Origin: Alphaproteobacteria bacterium
GTDB lineage: Bacteria > Pseudomonadota > Alphaproteobacteria > UBA8366 > GCA-2717185
DNA: 64,000 nt
NCBI GenBank assembly: GCA_012103325.1
Contig: WLWY01000001.1
Coordinates: 1,279,653 to 1,343,652 of the forward strand
Direction: 5' to 3'
The position numbers and the translations under genes were made by a program. Below, piece by piece: positions 24,894 through 34,889 of the stretch (positions are counted from its first letter, which is position 1; each line of letters opens with the position of its first letter). The notes under the pieces are model-generated. The model ran no database searches, was not told where the DNA came from, and saw only the letters and a list, made by a program, of their open reading frames with translations.

Positions 24894-26696
24894 TCAACCG
24901 TCATCCATGCGGAGCGCTTCAAGGAAGGCCGACTGCGGGATCTCGACCTGGCCGAACTGGCGCATCCGCTTTTTGCCCTTCTTCTGCTTCTCGAGCAGTT
25001 TGCGTTTGCGCGTGATGTCACCGCCATAACATTTGGCGGTCACATCCTTGCGCAGCGCACCTACCGTCTCGCGGGCAATAACCTTGCCACCGATCGCCGC
25101 CTGGATCGCGATCTTAAAGAGTTGACGCGGGATAAGCGTCTTGAGCCGCTCGCAAAGCATGCGGCCGCGGCGCTCCGCCTGACTGCGATGGGTGATCAAG
25201 GCAAGCGCGTCGACCGGTTCACTGTTGACGAGGATGCCGACCTTGACGAGATCGCCTTCGACATAACCGTCGATTTCGTAATCGAAGCTGGCATAGCCGC
25301 GGCTGATGGATTTGAGGCGGTCGTAAAAATCGAAAACAACCTCGTTTAGCGGCAACCGATAGACCGCCATTGCCCGGTCTCCAACATAGGTAAGCTCGAT
25401 CTGCTCGCCACGCCGTTCCGTACACAAGCCCAGGATACCGCCGAGATATTCGTCCGGGGCCATGATTGTCGCCTTGATCCATGGCTCTTCGATCCGCGCG
25501 ATATGGACCACGTCGGGATAATCGGCGGGATTGTGCAGCTCGATCTCGCGGCCATCCGTCATGCTGATACGATAGACGACGGAGGGTGCGGTGGTGATCA
25601 GATCGAGATCGAATTCCCGTTCCAACCGCTCCTGCACGATCTCAAGATGCAATAGACCCAGACATCCGCAACGAAAACCAAAACCCAGGGCAGCAGACGA
25701 TTCCGCTTCATAATGGAAACTGGAATCATTCAAAGCGAGCCGCGCCAGACCCTCGCGCAGATCCTCGTAGTCGGCCGCGTCGACGGGAAACAGCCCGCAA
25801 AATACCACCGGCGCGGAAGGATTGAACCCCGCCAGCGCTTCTTCCGCCGGCTTGCGATCATCGGTCAGCGTATCGCCGACCTTGCAATCGGCGACCGATT
25901 TGATCGATGCGGTGATAAAACCGATTTCGCCCGAACCGAGCCGGTCCACCATTACACCCTTCGGCATGAACACGCCGGCCCGCTCTACCTCGTGCACTGC
26001 GCCCGTCGACATCATGCGCAAGCGCTGACCCTTCGCCAGATTACCATCCTTCACCCGGACCAGTGCCACGACGCCGAGATAAGCGTCGTACCAACTGTCG
26101 ACCAGCAAGGCCCGCAGCGGGCCCTCGGTCGAGCCTTCCGGCGGCGGCAAACGCTCAACCAGCGCTTCCAACACGTCGTCGATGCCGGCGCCCGTCTTGG
26201 CCGAGATCTCCAAGGCATCCGTCGCATCGAGGCCAATCACTTCCTCGATCTGCTGGCGAATCTGGTCGGGCTCCGCGGAAGGCAGATCGACTTTGTTCAA
26301 AACCGTGATGATCTCGAGATCCGCCTCAATCGCCATATAGACATTGGCCAACGTCTGCGCTTCGACGCCCTGACTGGCATCGACCAGCAGGATCGCACCT
26401 TCGCAAGCGGCGAGGCTGCGGCTGACTTCATAGGCAAAATCGACATGGCCAGGCGTATCGATCAGGTTCAGGATGTAGGTTTCGCCGTCGCGCGCCTTGT
26501 ATTCCAAGCGAACCGTCTGCGCCTTGATGGTGATACCGCGCTCGCGCTCCAGATCCATCGAATCGAGCAGCTGCGCCTTCATATCCCGCGCTTCGATCGA
26601 GCCGGCGCGCTCGATCAGCCGATCCGCCAGCGTCGACTTTCCGTGGTCGATGTGGGCGATGATCGCGAAGTTTCGAATTCGAGCAGTATCAGTCAT
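24894..26696 (-). CDS. lepA: Elongation factor 4 (back-translocase LepA)
   Basis: This 600-residue translational GTPase acts on stalled ribosomes. G motifs are intact: [14 protein letters not shown] (G1), [10 protein letters not shown] (G2), [20 protein letters not shown] (G3), and [11 protein letters not shown] (G4). The LepA-specific C-terminal domain is present, ending [20 protein letters not shown] with [13 protein letters not shown]. The length is normal. It is divergent from the SDR gene and convergent with the small membrane protein. Confidence 0.97.
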   Translation of the reverse strand: MTDTARIRNFAIIAHIDHGKSTLADRLIERAGSIEARDMKAQLLDSMDLERERGITIKAQTVRLEYKARDGETYILNLIDTPGHVDFAYEVSRSLAACEGAILLVDASQGVEAQTLANVYMAIEADLEIITVLNKVDLPSAEPDQIRQQIEEVIGLDATDALEISAKTGAGIDDVLEALVERLPPPEGSTEGPLRALLVDSWYDAYLGVVALVRVKDGNLAKGQRLRMMSTGAVHEVERAGVFMPKGVMVDRLGSGEIGFITASIKSVADCKVGDTLTDDRKPAEEALAGFNPSAPVVFCGLFPVDAADYEDLREGLARLALNDSSFHYEAESSAALGFGFRCGCLGLLHLEIVQERLEREFDLDLITTAPSVVYRISMTDGREIELHNPADYPDVVHIARIEEPWIKATIMAPDEYLGGILGLCTERRGEQIELTYVGDRAMAVYRLPLNEVVFDFYDRLKSISRGYASFDYEIDGYVEGDLVKVGILVNSEPVDALALITHRSQAERRGRMLCERLKTLIPRQLFKIAIQAAIGGKVIARETVGALRKDVTAKCYGGDITRKRKLLEKQKKGKKRMRQFGQVEIPQSAFLEALRMDDG

Positions 26697-26867
26697 TTAG
26701 CCGGTGCGATGTGGGCAACGTTGATTCGCCGGAACATAAGGCGGAGAGAGTTCCTGCGCAATGGCGTCTCGTCCCTCAATATTAGGCCTCAAATCCTCTT
26801 TGTTGGCGCTTGGCAGTGTCACATGCGACACATAAACGAATGATTATCGAATTTTGGGAAGGGAACT

Positions 26868-27659
26868 ATGATATCTGAGGCAACGGAATTTCAGGGGCGG
26901 CCCGTCGCGGTGTTGGGTGCGGCGTCCGGTATCGGCCGCGCCACAGCGCTAGCCTTCGCCGCCAAAGGCGCGCGGGTTGCGGCGCTCGACGTAAATACCG
27001 ACCCGCTTGAAGGATTCGCGGATGATCTGCGTACTGCGGGCGCCGAAGAAGCCCTCAGTGCCGTCGCCGACGTGCGCGACAGCAATATGCTGAACACCGC
27101 GCTGAAACAGGCCACCGACGACCTTGGCGGCCTCGATCACTTGATCTTCACCTCCGGCATCTTGCGGGTCGGCGCCCTTGCCGATATGGCAGAAAACGAA
27201 TTCGATGACGTCTTCGCCGTCAACATGCGCGGGTTCTGGATCGCGGCGCGCGCGGCCCTGCCGCATCTGCAAGCCGGGCCGGACCGCCGCAAATCGATTA
27301 CGGCGCTATCGTCGGCCGCAGCGATCCGGCCAAAGGCATCAAGCGGCGCCTATGCCGCATCGAAAATCGCCTTGTCGCATCTGGTGCGGGTGCTCGCGGT
27401 CGAACAAGCATCGAGCGGCATCACCGTCAACGCTATCGCGCCCGCCACGGTCGACACGCCGATGACCCAGCCCTTTATGGGAGAGACCAACGCCAGCCAT
27501 GGCTATCGCCTGTCCGGCACATCGCCGATGGGGCGCATCGCGCAACCGGAAGACATCGCGGAAGCGTGCCTGTTTCTGAGCTCGCAAGCGTCCTCGTACA
27601 TAACCGGCATCACGATGCCGGTCGACGGCGGCTCGACAGCGGCGATGCCGCGCGGTTGA
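26868..27659 (+). CDS. SDR family oxidoreductase
   Basis: This 263-residue classical SDR has the cofactor loop GAASGIGRATALAFA, acidic residue ALDVNTD after strand 2 (suggesting NAD(H) preference), TSGIL, a Ser-containing SSAAAIRPKASSG and YAASKIA with catalytic Tyr/Lys. The C-terminus has the GITMPVDGGS typical of the group. GGGAAGGG precedes the ATG. Its substrate is unknown. Confidence 0.88.
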   Translation: MISEATEFQGRPVAVLGAASGIGRATALAFAAKGARVAALDVNTDPLEGFADDLRTAGAEEALSAVADVRDSNMLNTALKQATDDLGGLDHLIFTSGILRVGALADMAENEFDDVFAVNMRGFWIAARAALPHLQAGPDRRKSITALSSAAAIRPKASSGAYAASKIALSHLVRVLAVEQASSGITVNAIAPATVDTPMTQPFMGETNASHGYRLSGTSPMGRIAQPEDIAEACLFLSSQASSYITGITMPVDGGSTAAMPRG

Positions 27660-27761
27660 GAATATGACGAACGCCTTTACTTTGCCGCAATTTGGTCCGG
27701 TTTATCGCCGCTTTTCCCCCTTACCGATTGGCTTCTGCAAAATCTTATTCGGAGGGGCACG

Positions 27762-28268
27762 ATGGCGATGTTCAAAAAACAGGAAGACAACAAGCATGCG
27801 GAAGCGGATGCCAAACCGGCAGCTGCGATAGCACCGCGCCGAATTCCCGCGGTCCCGGAGCCCGGTGGACCGGCTGGCCGACTGACCGTCGGCCCCGATA
27901 TTCGGCTTAAAAGCGCGGCGATCGAGGATTGCGATACGCTATTCGTCGAAGGCCGGGTCGAGGCGTCGATGGACAGTCGGGTGCTTCAAATCGAAAAGTC
28001 CGGCACCTTCGTTGGCGCCGCAACGATCGACGAAGCGGAAATCCATGGCAACTTCGAAGGCGACTTGACCGCACGCGACCGCTTGGTCATTCACAAAACC
28101 GGACGCGTTTCCGGCACCGTACGCTACGGCCGCCTCACGATCGAAGAAGGCGGTGAGATCGCCGGCGACATCGCCGCAGCGGGCAGCAAATCACCCGTAA
28201 AGAAAACGAACCTAACCGCCGTCACTACGGATACGAGCGAGGAACCCAAGAAAGAGTCCGCCGGCTAG
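27762..28268 (+). CDS. Bactofilin
   Basis: This 168-residue cytoskeletal protein polymerises without nucleotide and organises cell-wall enzymes or polar structures. A disordered, Lys/Pro-rich N-terminus precedes the bactofilin beta-helix (LTVGPDIRLKSAAIEDCDTL, GNFEGDLTARDRLVIHKTGR, RVSGTVRYGRLTIEEGGEI). A charged tail ends KKESAG. CGGAGGGG precedes the ATG. The stop overlaps the convergent UGSC gene by four bases. No M23 peptidase partner is adjacent. Confidence 0.92.
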   Translation: MAMFKKQEDNKHAEADAKPAAAIAPRRIPAVPEPGGPAGRLTVGPDIRLKSAAIEDCDTLFVEGRVEASMDSRVLQIEKSGTFVGAATIDEAEIHGNFEGDLTARDRLVIHKTGRVSGTVRYGRLTIEEGGEIAGDIAAAGSKSPVKKTNLTAVTTDTSEEPKKESAG

Positions 28269-29995
28269 ATCACGCACATCTCACCGCTTGGGCCCAAATC
28301 CTCTTCGGCTTCGGCGATCAACGAACCCCAACCAGCCGGCAGATCGATACGCCCACTCGCCACCTTTGGCGCGTTACCCTGCATCCAGAAATTATGTGTC
28401 GGGTGCGCACCACCGGCGACGGCAAGAATGATCTGCGACGGGTCCCGGCAGATCGTCCAGGGATCGTCATTGGCGGATGCCACGGTTTCCGGATCGACGC
28501 TGGTCTCGATCCATTGCCGCATGCCGGTGCGGACGATTTCTTCATGGGGGATTTTCGCGTTTTCCCATAGAAAGTTTTTGATCTTCTCCTTGGTCCAGCC
28601 GAGAGCCGCGAGTTGTTTGGCGACAACGCGCGGCATCAGCAATGCACCCGGTGTCCCATTGGCATGGCCATCCAGGTAATGGATCGTCGGGCTGCGCAGG
28701 TAGCCAGCAATCCGGTACAGGCTTTCAAGCGCCTCATTTTCCGCCGTTTCCTTACCGACACCCCGGCGCACGATATTGCTCGCACCGGTTGCCACAAAGA
28801 CCGTGACCGAATTCACGCCCCGTTCGACATCACCATGGTCGGCGCTGACCGTGCTCCATTCCGGCGGCAGGCCCTCTTCGTCTTCGGCGATGACGACGTT
28901 CGTGGTTCGCATCGCGCCATAGATCGACATCGTGCCGACACCGGGTAAGGCCCCGCCGACATTTTGCTGAATCAGCCGCAGGGCGCGGCCGATGGAAGAA
29001 CCAGCCGGATGTTGCGGATCCGGCCCTAATAGACCAAAGCCCGAATTGAGCCGAATATCCGCCCCAATCGGCCCATTCACGATGATCACAGGGAAGGTGC
29101 TGTCCGAAGTCGCCTGGAACTTGTCATGCTCGAGTTCCGGATCCAAAACGCAACGCGTGGCCGCTATCAACACCGGTAGATATTCCGGGCGCCCGCCGGC
29201 CATGGCAAGCGACACCGCAAGAGTTTCCACCGTGGCGATGCCGCCGCGCGGCATAACCTTGCCAATCACCGTCTCCGGTGCCAGGTCGCTGCCTTTCATG
29301 ATCCAGTCGACACGCGCCTGGGTCGGTGGGTTGATCGGCAACCCATCGCCCCAGGTGTTGATGAGGAATTGGCGGTTCATCTTGTCGAACGCGGCTTCGT
29401 AGCCGTTCGCTTCGATGGGTACCTTGGGCGGATACGTGATCCCGGTTTCCTTGGTCGCCGCTTCCCAATTGGTCAGCCCTTCACTGAACTTGTCCGTCGC
29501 TTCCGCGATCGGTGTAAGGTCGCTGTCAACCAGGAACGGATCAATCGGAAAGATCACCATGGACGCGTCCTGATCGAAACCAAGCCCGGCCAGAGAATTA
29601 CGAACCACACCCACGAAATCTTCGCGGGTCAGAATAACGGTGGGGATACCCCTGCTTTCAATACGAGCGGCAACACGGCCGCATGCTGTCGCGCAGGCGC
29701 CTCAGGAGGCGTTCCCGACAATGACCGCGTCAACGCCCCGTTCGATGAGCATGTCGACGGTTTTTTCGGTGTCCATCTCCCGCGAGCCCATCGGAAATTC
29801 GGTTTCCGGGATGAACGTCGCATCGGGATATTGCGCTTGCAGTTTTTCGCGCACGAGCGGCAGCATACGGTGCGCCTGCCACATGTCGTCCGACACCAGT
29901 GCTACCGTCTTACCGGCCAAGGTGTCCAGACGCGGCGCGTGCAGTTTCAACACCTCCGTCGCGCCGGTCGGATCTAAAACTTCCATTGCATGCAT
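28265..29995 (-). CDS. UGSC-family selenoprotein (predicted, UGA read as Sec)
   Basis: The ORF track splits this gene into 29702-29995 (97 codons) and 28265-29614, but both share one frame and are separated by a single TGA at 29702-29704. Read through, it is a 576-residue protein with Sec at residue 98 in VIVGNAS-U-GACATAC, matching the UGSC family, in which U-G-S-C gives the name and Cys replaces Sec in some members. The pattern U-x-x-C is a redox-type motif. The N-terminal domain starts LDPTGATEVLKLHAPRLDTL; after the Sec site comes RGIPTVILTREDF, then a large C-terminal domain (GDGLPINPPTQARVDW, GGALPGVGTMSIYG). AGAGGATA precedes the ATG. A stem-loop just downstream of UGA fits a SECIS. 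It follows the GMC oxidoreductase by 44 bases. The function is unknown. Confidence 0.83.
29667..29692 (-). promoter_or_regulatory. Candidate bacterial SECIS stem-loop
   Basis: Ten bases after the UGA the mRNA can fold as GCG-A-CAGCA / TGTTG-C-CGC around the loop TGCGGCCG: eight pairs (one G-U) with one A-C mismatch. The loop lies about 19-26 bases from UGA and contains GG, which fits the position and loop guanine of SelB-binding elements. An alternative smaller hairpin GCGGC(CGTGTT)GCCGC overlaps it. Pairing was done by eye. Confidence 0.5.
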
Positions 29996-30039
29996 GATTG
30001 TATCCTCTAACCTCCACTTTATTTGCCAAAGCGTAGCAG

Positions 30040-31644
30040 CTAACGGGCATCTTCCAAAATCATGTCAGACGCCTTCTCGCCAATCATAATCGATGGCGCA
30101 TTGGTATTGCCCGATACCAGGGTCGGCATGATCGATGCGTCGACGACCCGCAGCCTTTTAATTCCATGAACGCGCAGCCGCTCGTCTACCACCGCCATCG
30201 GATCATCACCCATTTTGCAGGTTCCAACCGGGTGATAGATCGTCCCTGCATTGTCGCGCGCATGTTCCAGCAGATCTTCGTCGGATTGAACGTCCGTACC
30301 GGGCATGAACTCCTCGGTGATCAGCGACTGCATCACTGGGGTCGCCATAATCTTCCGGGACAATTTCATGCCCCCGACAATCGTCTGCTGGTCCGTTACC
30401 GCCGACAGATAGTTCGGATGAATCGCTGGATAGCTCGTAGGGTCAGGCGATTTGATGACAATCCTGCCGCGCGACTCGGGCCGCAACTGACAAACCGACG
30501 ACGTGAAAGCGGAAAATTCATGCAGTCCTTCACCCGGCGCTTTGGTGCTCAACGGGATCAGGTGGAATTGCACGTCCGGCGTCTCGAGATCTGGCCGGGT
30601 CCTGGCAAACATCCCGACATGACCGGCCGCCAAAGTCAGCGGCCCCTTACGGGTAAAAATGTATTCGAGCCCCATCAACGCCTTACGGAAGAGGCTGTTG
30701 ACCTCATCATTGAGAGACGGTTGATTGGTCTTGTAGATGGCTCGAATCTGCAAATGATCCTGGAGGTTCTCGCCAACGCCAGGCGCCTCGTGCACCACCG
30801 GGATACCAAACTCTCCCAAAAGTGCGCCGGGCCCAACGCCGGAAAGCTGGAGAATTTGTGGCGATCCGATCGCACCGGAAGACAGGATAACCTCACCCTT
30901 CGTCCGAGCAACACGCGTTTGACCATCAACCATGTATTCGATGCCGACCGCGCGTTTGCCTTCGAATAATATCCGGCGAACGAGCGCGCGTGTCGTAATG
31001 GATAGATTGGAGCGCCCCTTGACGGGCCGCAGATACCCCACCGCCGTACTGCACCGTCGGCCGTTGCGTGTGGTGAGTTGGAAATACCCAGCGCCCTCCT
31101 GATCGCCGCTGTTGAAATCGTCGGTCCGCGGAATGCCGATGTCTTCCGCCGCATCGATAAACGCGTCGGAAAACCCGCGCGAGAATCCGATATCGGACAC
31201 ACCCAGCGGGCCACCTGCGCCATGCGTCTCGCTCGCACCACGTTCCTGATCCTCGGCTTTCATGAAATAGGGCAGCACATCGTCCCATGCCCATCCGGTA
31301 TTGCCGAGTTGGCGCCATTGATTGTAATCGTGGCTTTGGCCCCGGATATAGACGAGCCCATTGATCGAACTGGAGCCGCCCAACACCTTGCCGCGTGGCC
31401 ACGGGATGCTGCGGCCGTTCAACCCCGCATCGGGTTCCGTGTAAAAACACCAATCGGTTCTCGGGTTCAAAATGGTCTTGAAATAGCCGACCGGAATGTG
31501 AATCCACGGATAATTGTCGCGCCCGCCTGCCTCCAATAGCAGCACCCGGTTTCTGGAGTCCGCCGAAAGCCTGTTGGCCAGCACGCAACCGGCAGACCCC
31601 GCCCCCGCGACGATATAATCGAACTCTTCTTCCGTACCGGCCAT
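30040..31644 (-). CDS. GMC family oxidoreductase (choline dehydrogenase-like)
   Basis: This 534-residue FAD enzyme oxidises an alcohol. The start MAGTEEEFDYIVAGAGSAGC at 31644 follows GGGAGGG; the 18 ORF-track residues before it are not family sequence. Motifs are the Rossmann loop VAGAGSAGCVLANRL, LLEAGG, PRGKVLGGSSSINGLVYIRG (GMC signature 1), SSGAIGSPQILQLSGVGP (signature 2) and the C-terminal YHPVGTCKMG with the active-site His. The gene precedes the UGSC selenoprotein on the same strand by 44 bases, so they are probably cotranscribed. BetA-like proteins outside betaine operons act on many alcohols; the substrate is not given by sequence. Confidence 0.92.
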   Translation of the reverse strand: MAGTEEEFDYIVAGAGSAGCVLANRLSADSRNRVLLLEAGGRDNYPWIHIPVGYFKTILNPRTDWCFYTEPDAGLNGRSIPWPRGKVLGGSSSINGLVYIRGQSHDYNQWRQLGNTGWAWDDVLPYFMKAEDQERGASETHGAGGPLGVSDIGFSRGFSDAFIDAAEDIGIPRTDDFNSGDQEGAGYFQLTTRNGRRCSTAVGYLRPVKGRSNLSITTRALVRRILFEGKRAVGIEYMVDGQTRVARTKGEVILSSGAIGSPQILQLSGVGPGALLGEFGIPVVHEAPGVGENLQDHLQIRAIYKTNQPSLNDEVNSLFRKALMGLEYIFTRKGPLTLAAGHVGMFARTRPDLETPDVQFHLIPLSTKAPGEGLHEFSAFTSSVCQLRPESRGRIVIKSPDPTSYPAIHPNYLSAVTDQQTIVGGMKLSRKIMATPVMQSLITEEFMPGTDVQSDEDLLEHARDNAGTIYHPVGTCKMGDDPMAVVDERLRVHGIKRLRVVDASIMPTLVSGNTNAPSIMIGEKASDMILEDAR

Positions 31645-31733
31645 CAACGACCCTCCCAAAACCCGTTTCTGCCTCAAACTTAGCAGACCAGACGCCATGC
31701 GACAGCCCGGCGAGGCTACGCTAGAATTACCCC

Positions 31734-34700
31734 ATGGATGTGATTCGCTATTCGATCAACCGGCCTATCGCGGTCGTGGCGGTCGTAATCCTGGTCATGC
31801 TGTTCGGCGGACTCGCGCTTACGACTATCCCGATACAGCTATCACCAAGCATCGCACAACCAACGATTCATCTCCGAACGTCATGGCATGGTGCCGCGCC
31901 TGAAGAAATCGAGCGTGAGATCATCAATAGGCAGGAAGAAGCCCTGCGTGGCCTACCGGGCTTAAAAAGCATTCTCAGCCATTCCACACCAAGTCAGGGC
32001 CGGATCCGTCTGCGGTTCCCGGTCGGCCATAATATGGATAAGGCGTTGCTGCTGGTTGCCAACCGGCTGGACCGCGTTAACGGTTACCCGGAAGAAGCCG
32101 AGGCCCCTAGATATCGGTCGGCCGACCCGCGCGGCAACCGCATCGCCTGGATCTACATGTGGCCACAAGAGGGCAACAACCGCCTGATCGACGACTACGG
32201 CGATTTCGCTCACGACGTGGTCCGCGAACGCCTGGAACGAGTCGCCGGTGTCGAATCGGTTTCGGTTCGCGGCGGTCGGGGCCGCGAGTTACACATCACG
32301 TTCGATCCGGCAAAGATGGCGCGTTACGGGTTGACCGTGCGAACCGTACTCGACCGATTGCGCGCCGCTCATGTCGCCGCCACGACCGGCAACATCGCAG
32401 AGGGCAAGCGCCGTTATATCGTTCGTACCGATTGGCGGCTCTCGACACCCGAGAATGTGCGCCAGATCGTCCTGCGCAGCGCGCGCGACAACGCGACCGG
32501 CCGTGTTGCACGCGTCACGGTAGACGACATTGCCGACGTCGATTTCCAGCATCACAGACATTTCTCGCTCGCGCGCATGAACGGCCGTCCGATTATCAAT
32601 TTCGGTGTCCGCAGCGAGGTCGGCGTGAACGTTATTGAAACGATGCAGGGCGTTAAACAAGCGTTGGCCGAACTCAAAAGCGGCCCCATCCCCGAGAACG
32701 GTCTTGTGCTGGAGCAGATGTACGACGAAACGGTCTATATCGAGTCCGCCATCGATCTGGTGTTGCAGAACATCTGGGTTGGCGGTGGCGTGGCCGTTTT
32801 CATTCTGCTCCTATTCCTGCGCTCCGGCCGGGCCACATTAATCGTCGCCTTGGCGATTCCCACCTCGGTCGTCGCCTCCTTCGTCGCCATGGCAGCGTTC
32901 GGTCAAACGATAAATGTCGTATCGCTGGCCGGTATCGCCTTCGCCGTCGGCATGGTGGTCGACGCTGCGATCATCGTTCTGGAAAACATCTACCGGCTTC
33001 GTCAGCAGGGATATCCGGCGGCACAGGCCGCGTTTCTTGGTACGCGACAGGTTTGGGGGGCGATTCTGGTATCATCCCTGACCACGATTCTGGTTTTTGT
33101 TCCGATCCTTTTCACTGACCTCGATATCGGCCAGATTTTCCGCGACATCGCCGTCGCGATAACGGTCGCCGTAACATTATCGCTGTTCGTATCCGTGACC
33201 GTGATTCCCGCGCTGGCCAACCGCCTGTTGGGAGGAACCGGTGAACTGGCAACCGTCCGGCTGCCCGGCATGGACGATTTCGCCGAGGGTTTCGTTACGA
33301 CGACCGTACGGCTCATCGGGTTCGTCGTGCGCAGCCGCGCACGGGCGCTGGGGCTGCTTGCTGTTATCACGAGCGGCGCCGGGATCATCATTTGGTCCCT
33401 CTTGCCTCCGCTCGAATACCTTCCCGAAGGCGACAGAAATCTCGTCATAGGCATTGCCAAACCACCGCCCGGTTATAATTTGGACACCGCCGCGCAATTG
33501 TCGTTGGCGTTCGAACAAAAACTGCTGCCCTATCTCGAATCGCGTGCGACCGATACGCCGCTCGCGAACAATCCGCTGACCACCAAGTACTTCACCTTCA
33601 TCACCTCGCCGGAACGAATCCTTACCGTTTCGCGGGGCTCTCAAACGGTTCAAGCCAAGGAACTGATCGCATTGATTCTGGACGCCACGCGCAACTATCC
33701 AGGCGTCAGCGCGACCGCCTATCGACCGGCAATCTTCAGAGTCGATGGCGGCACAAGAACGATTCGCCTGACTGTAACCGGACCGGAACTGGAACCAATC
33801 TTTGCCGTGGTCCACCGCGCCCTCGACCGTGTCGGCGAAATCCTACCGCGAAAGGAAGGGGCGCAAGTCAGGGCAGCACCGCGGCTTGAACTCGGAGCAC
33901 CAGAGGTCCGCGTTCAACCCGACCCGGTCCGGCTCGCAGACAATGGCGTCAGCGCCCGGGACCTCGGACTAACGGTCGATGCGTTCAATGACGGAATCCG
34001 CGTCGACGAGGTTCTTGTCGATGGCCGTTTCATGGATTTGATTCTCACCGGACGGAAACCGGCTGGCGGCGAAACGCAGAATATCGCCAACCTGCCGGTC
34101 ATTACCGATAGCGGCGCAACCGTACCGGTTTCCTCTCTGGCCGAAGTGAAGCTCATCGCCGGGCCGACGCAGATCATGCATGAAGAGGGGGCACGTGCGA
34201 CCGCACTACGTATCCGACCGCCGCCTCATATGCCGCTGGAGACGGCCCTGAACCTTCTGCGGACGAATGTCGTCGCCGAATTGGAGGCGGAAGGCTTGCC
34301 GGATGGCATAAGGCTGCGGCTTGGCGGCACCGCTGATGCTCTATCGGCGACCGCCGCGGAATTGCGGCTCGACCTCGTTTTGGCATTTGCCATCGTGTTC
34401 CTGGTAATGGCTGTGTTGTTCGAAAGCTTCTTTTACCCGCTTATTATCGTGCTTTCGGTTCCCATCGCCGCCGCCGGTGGCGTCATCGGATTGACGGTGC
34501 TCAACCAATTTCATTTGCAGCAACTGGACATGCTTACCCTGCTCGGGTTCGTCATTTTGATCGGTATCGTCGTCAATAACGCCATTCTGTTGGTGCACCA
34601 GACACTGCATCATATCCGTGTGGACGGTATGGCCCACGCCGATGCCGTCGTCGAAGCCACGAGAAACCGAATTCGGCCGATCTTCATGTCGACGCTGACC

Positions 34701-34889
34701 AGCGTCGGCGGCATGCTGCCGCTCGTCCTCTTCCCAGGCGCCGGCTCGGAGCTTTATCGCGGATTGGGATCCGTTGTCGTCGGTGGTTTGGCGCTCTCTG
34801 CCGTTCTGACACTTGCGATCGTTCCGCCATTACTGGCACTGTTTGTCGGCACGCTTGAAGGTACGTCGCCACGTTCACGGTCTACATGA
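31734..34889 (+). CDS. RND superfamily efflux permease (AcrB/HAE1-like)
   Basis: This 1051-residue inner-membrane transporter is driven by the proton gradient. It begins VIRYSINRPIAVVAVVILVML, has two large periplasmic loops and twelve predicted helices. The proton-relay Asp is in FAVGMVVDAAIIVLENIYR of TM4, and the second half has FVILIGIVVNNAILLVHQTL. Such pumps usually need a membrane-fusion protein and an outer-membrane channel; neither is encoded next to it. Its stop overlaps the start of a secreted beta-helix gene (ATGATG), so the two are coupled. The substrate is unknown. Confidence 0.92.
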   Translation: MDVIRYSINRPIAVVAVVILVMLFGGLALTTIPIQLSPSIAQPTIHLRTSWHGAAPEEIEREIINRQEEALRGLPGLKSILSHSTPSQGRIRLRFPVGHNMDKALLLVANRLDRVNGYPEEAEAPRYRSADPRGNRIAWIYMWPQEGNNRLIDDYGDFAHDVVRERLERVAGVESVSVRGGRGRELHITFDPAKMARYGLTVRTVLDRLRAAHVAATTGNIAEGKRRYIVRTDWRLSTPENVRQIVLRSARDNATGRVARVTVDDIADVDFQHHRHFSLARMNGRPIINFGVRSEVGVNVIETMQGVKQALAELKSGPIPENGLVLEQMYDETVYIESAIDLVLQNIWVGGGVAVFILLLFLRSGRATLIVALAIPTSVVASFVAMAAFGQTINVVSLAGIAFAVGMVVDAAIIVLENIYRLRQQGYPAAQAAFLGTRQVWGAILVSSLTTILVFVPILFTDLDIGQIFRDIAVAITVAVTLSLFVSVTVIPALANRLLGGTGELATVRLPGMDDFAEGFVTTTVRLIGFVVRSRARALGLLAVITSGAGIIIWSLLPPLEYLPEGDRNLVIGIAKPPPGYNLDTAAQLSLAFEQKLLPYLESRATDTPLANNPLTTKYFTFITSPERILTVSRGSQTVQAKELIALILDATRNYPGVSATAYRPAIFRVDGGTRTIRLTVTGPELEPIFAVVHRALDRVGEILPRKEGAQVRAAPRLELGAPEVRVQPDPVRLADNGVSARDLGLTVDAFNDGIRVDEVLVDGRFMDLILTGRKPAGGETQNIANLPVITDSGATVPVSSLAEVKLIAGPTQIMHEEGARATALRIRPPPHMPLETALNLLRTNVVAELEAEGLPDGIRLRLGGTADALSATAAELRLDLVLAFAIVFLVMAVLFESFFYPLIIVLSVPIAAAGGVIGLTVLNQFHLQQLDMLTLLGFVILIGIVVNNAILLVHQTLHHIRVDGMAHADAVVEATRNRIRPIFMSTLTSVGGMLPLVLFPGAGSELYRGLGSVVVGGLALSAVLTLAIVPPLLALFVGTLEGTSPRSRST

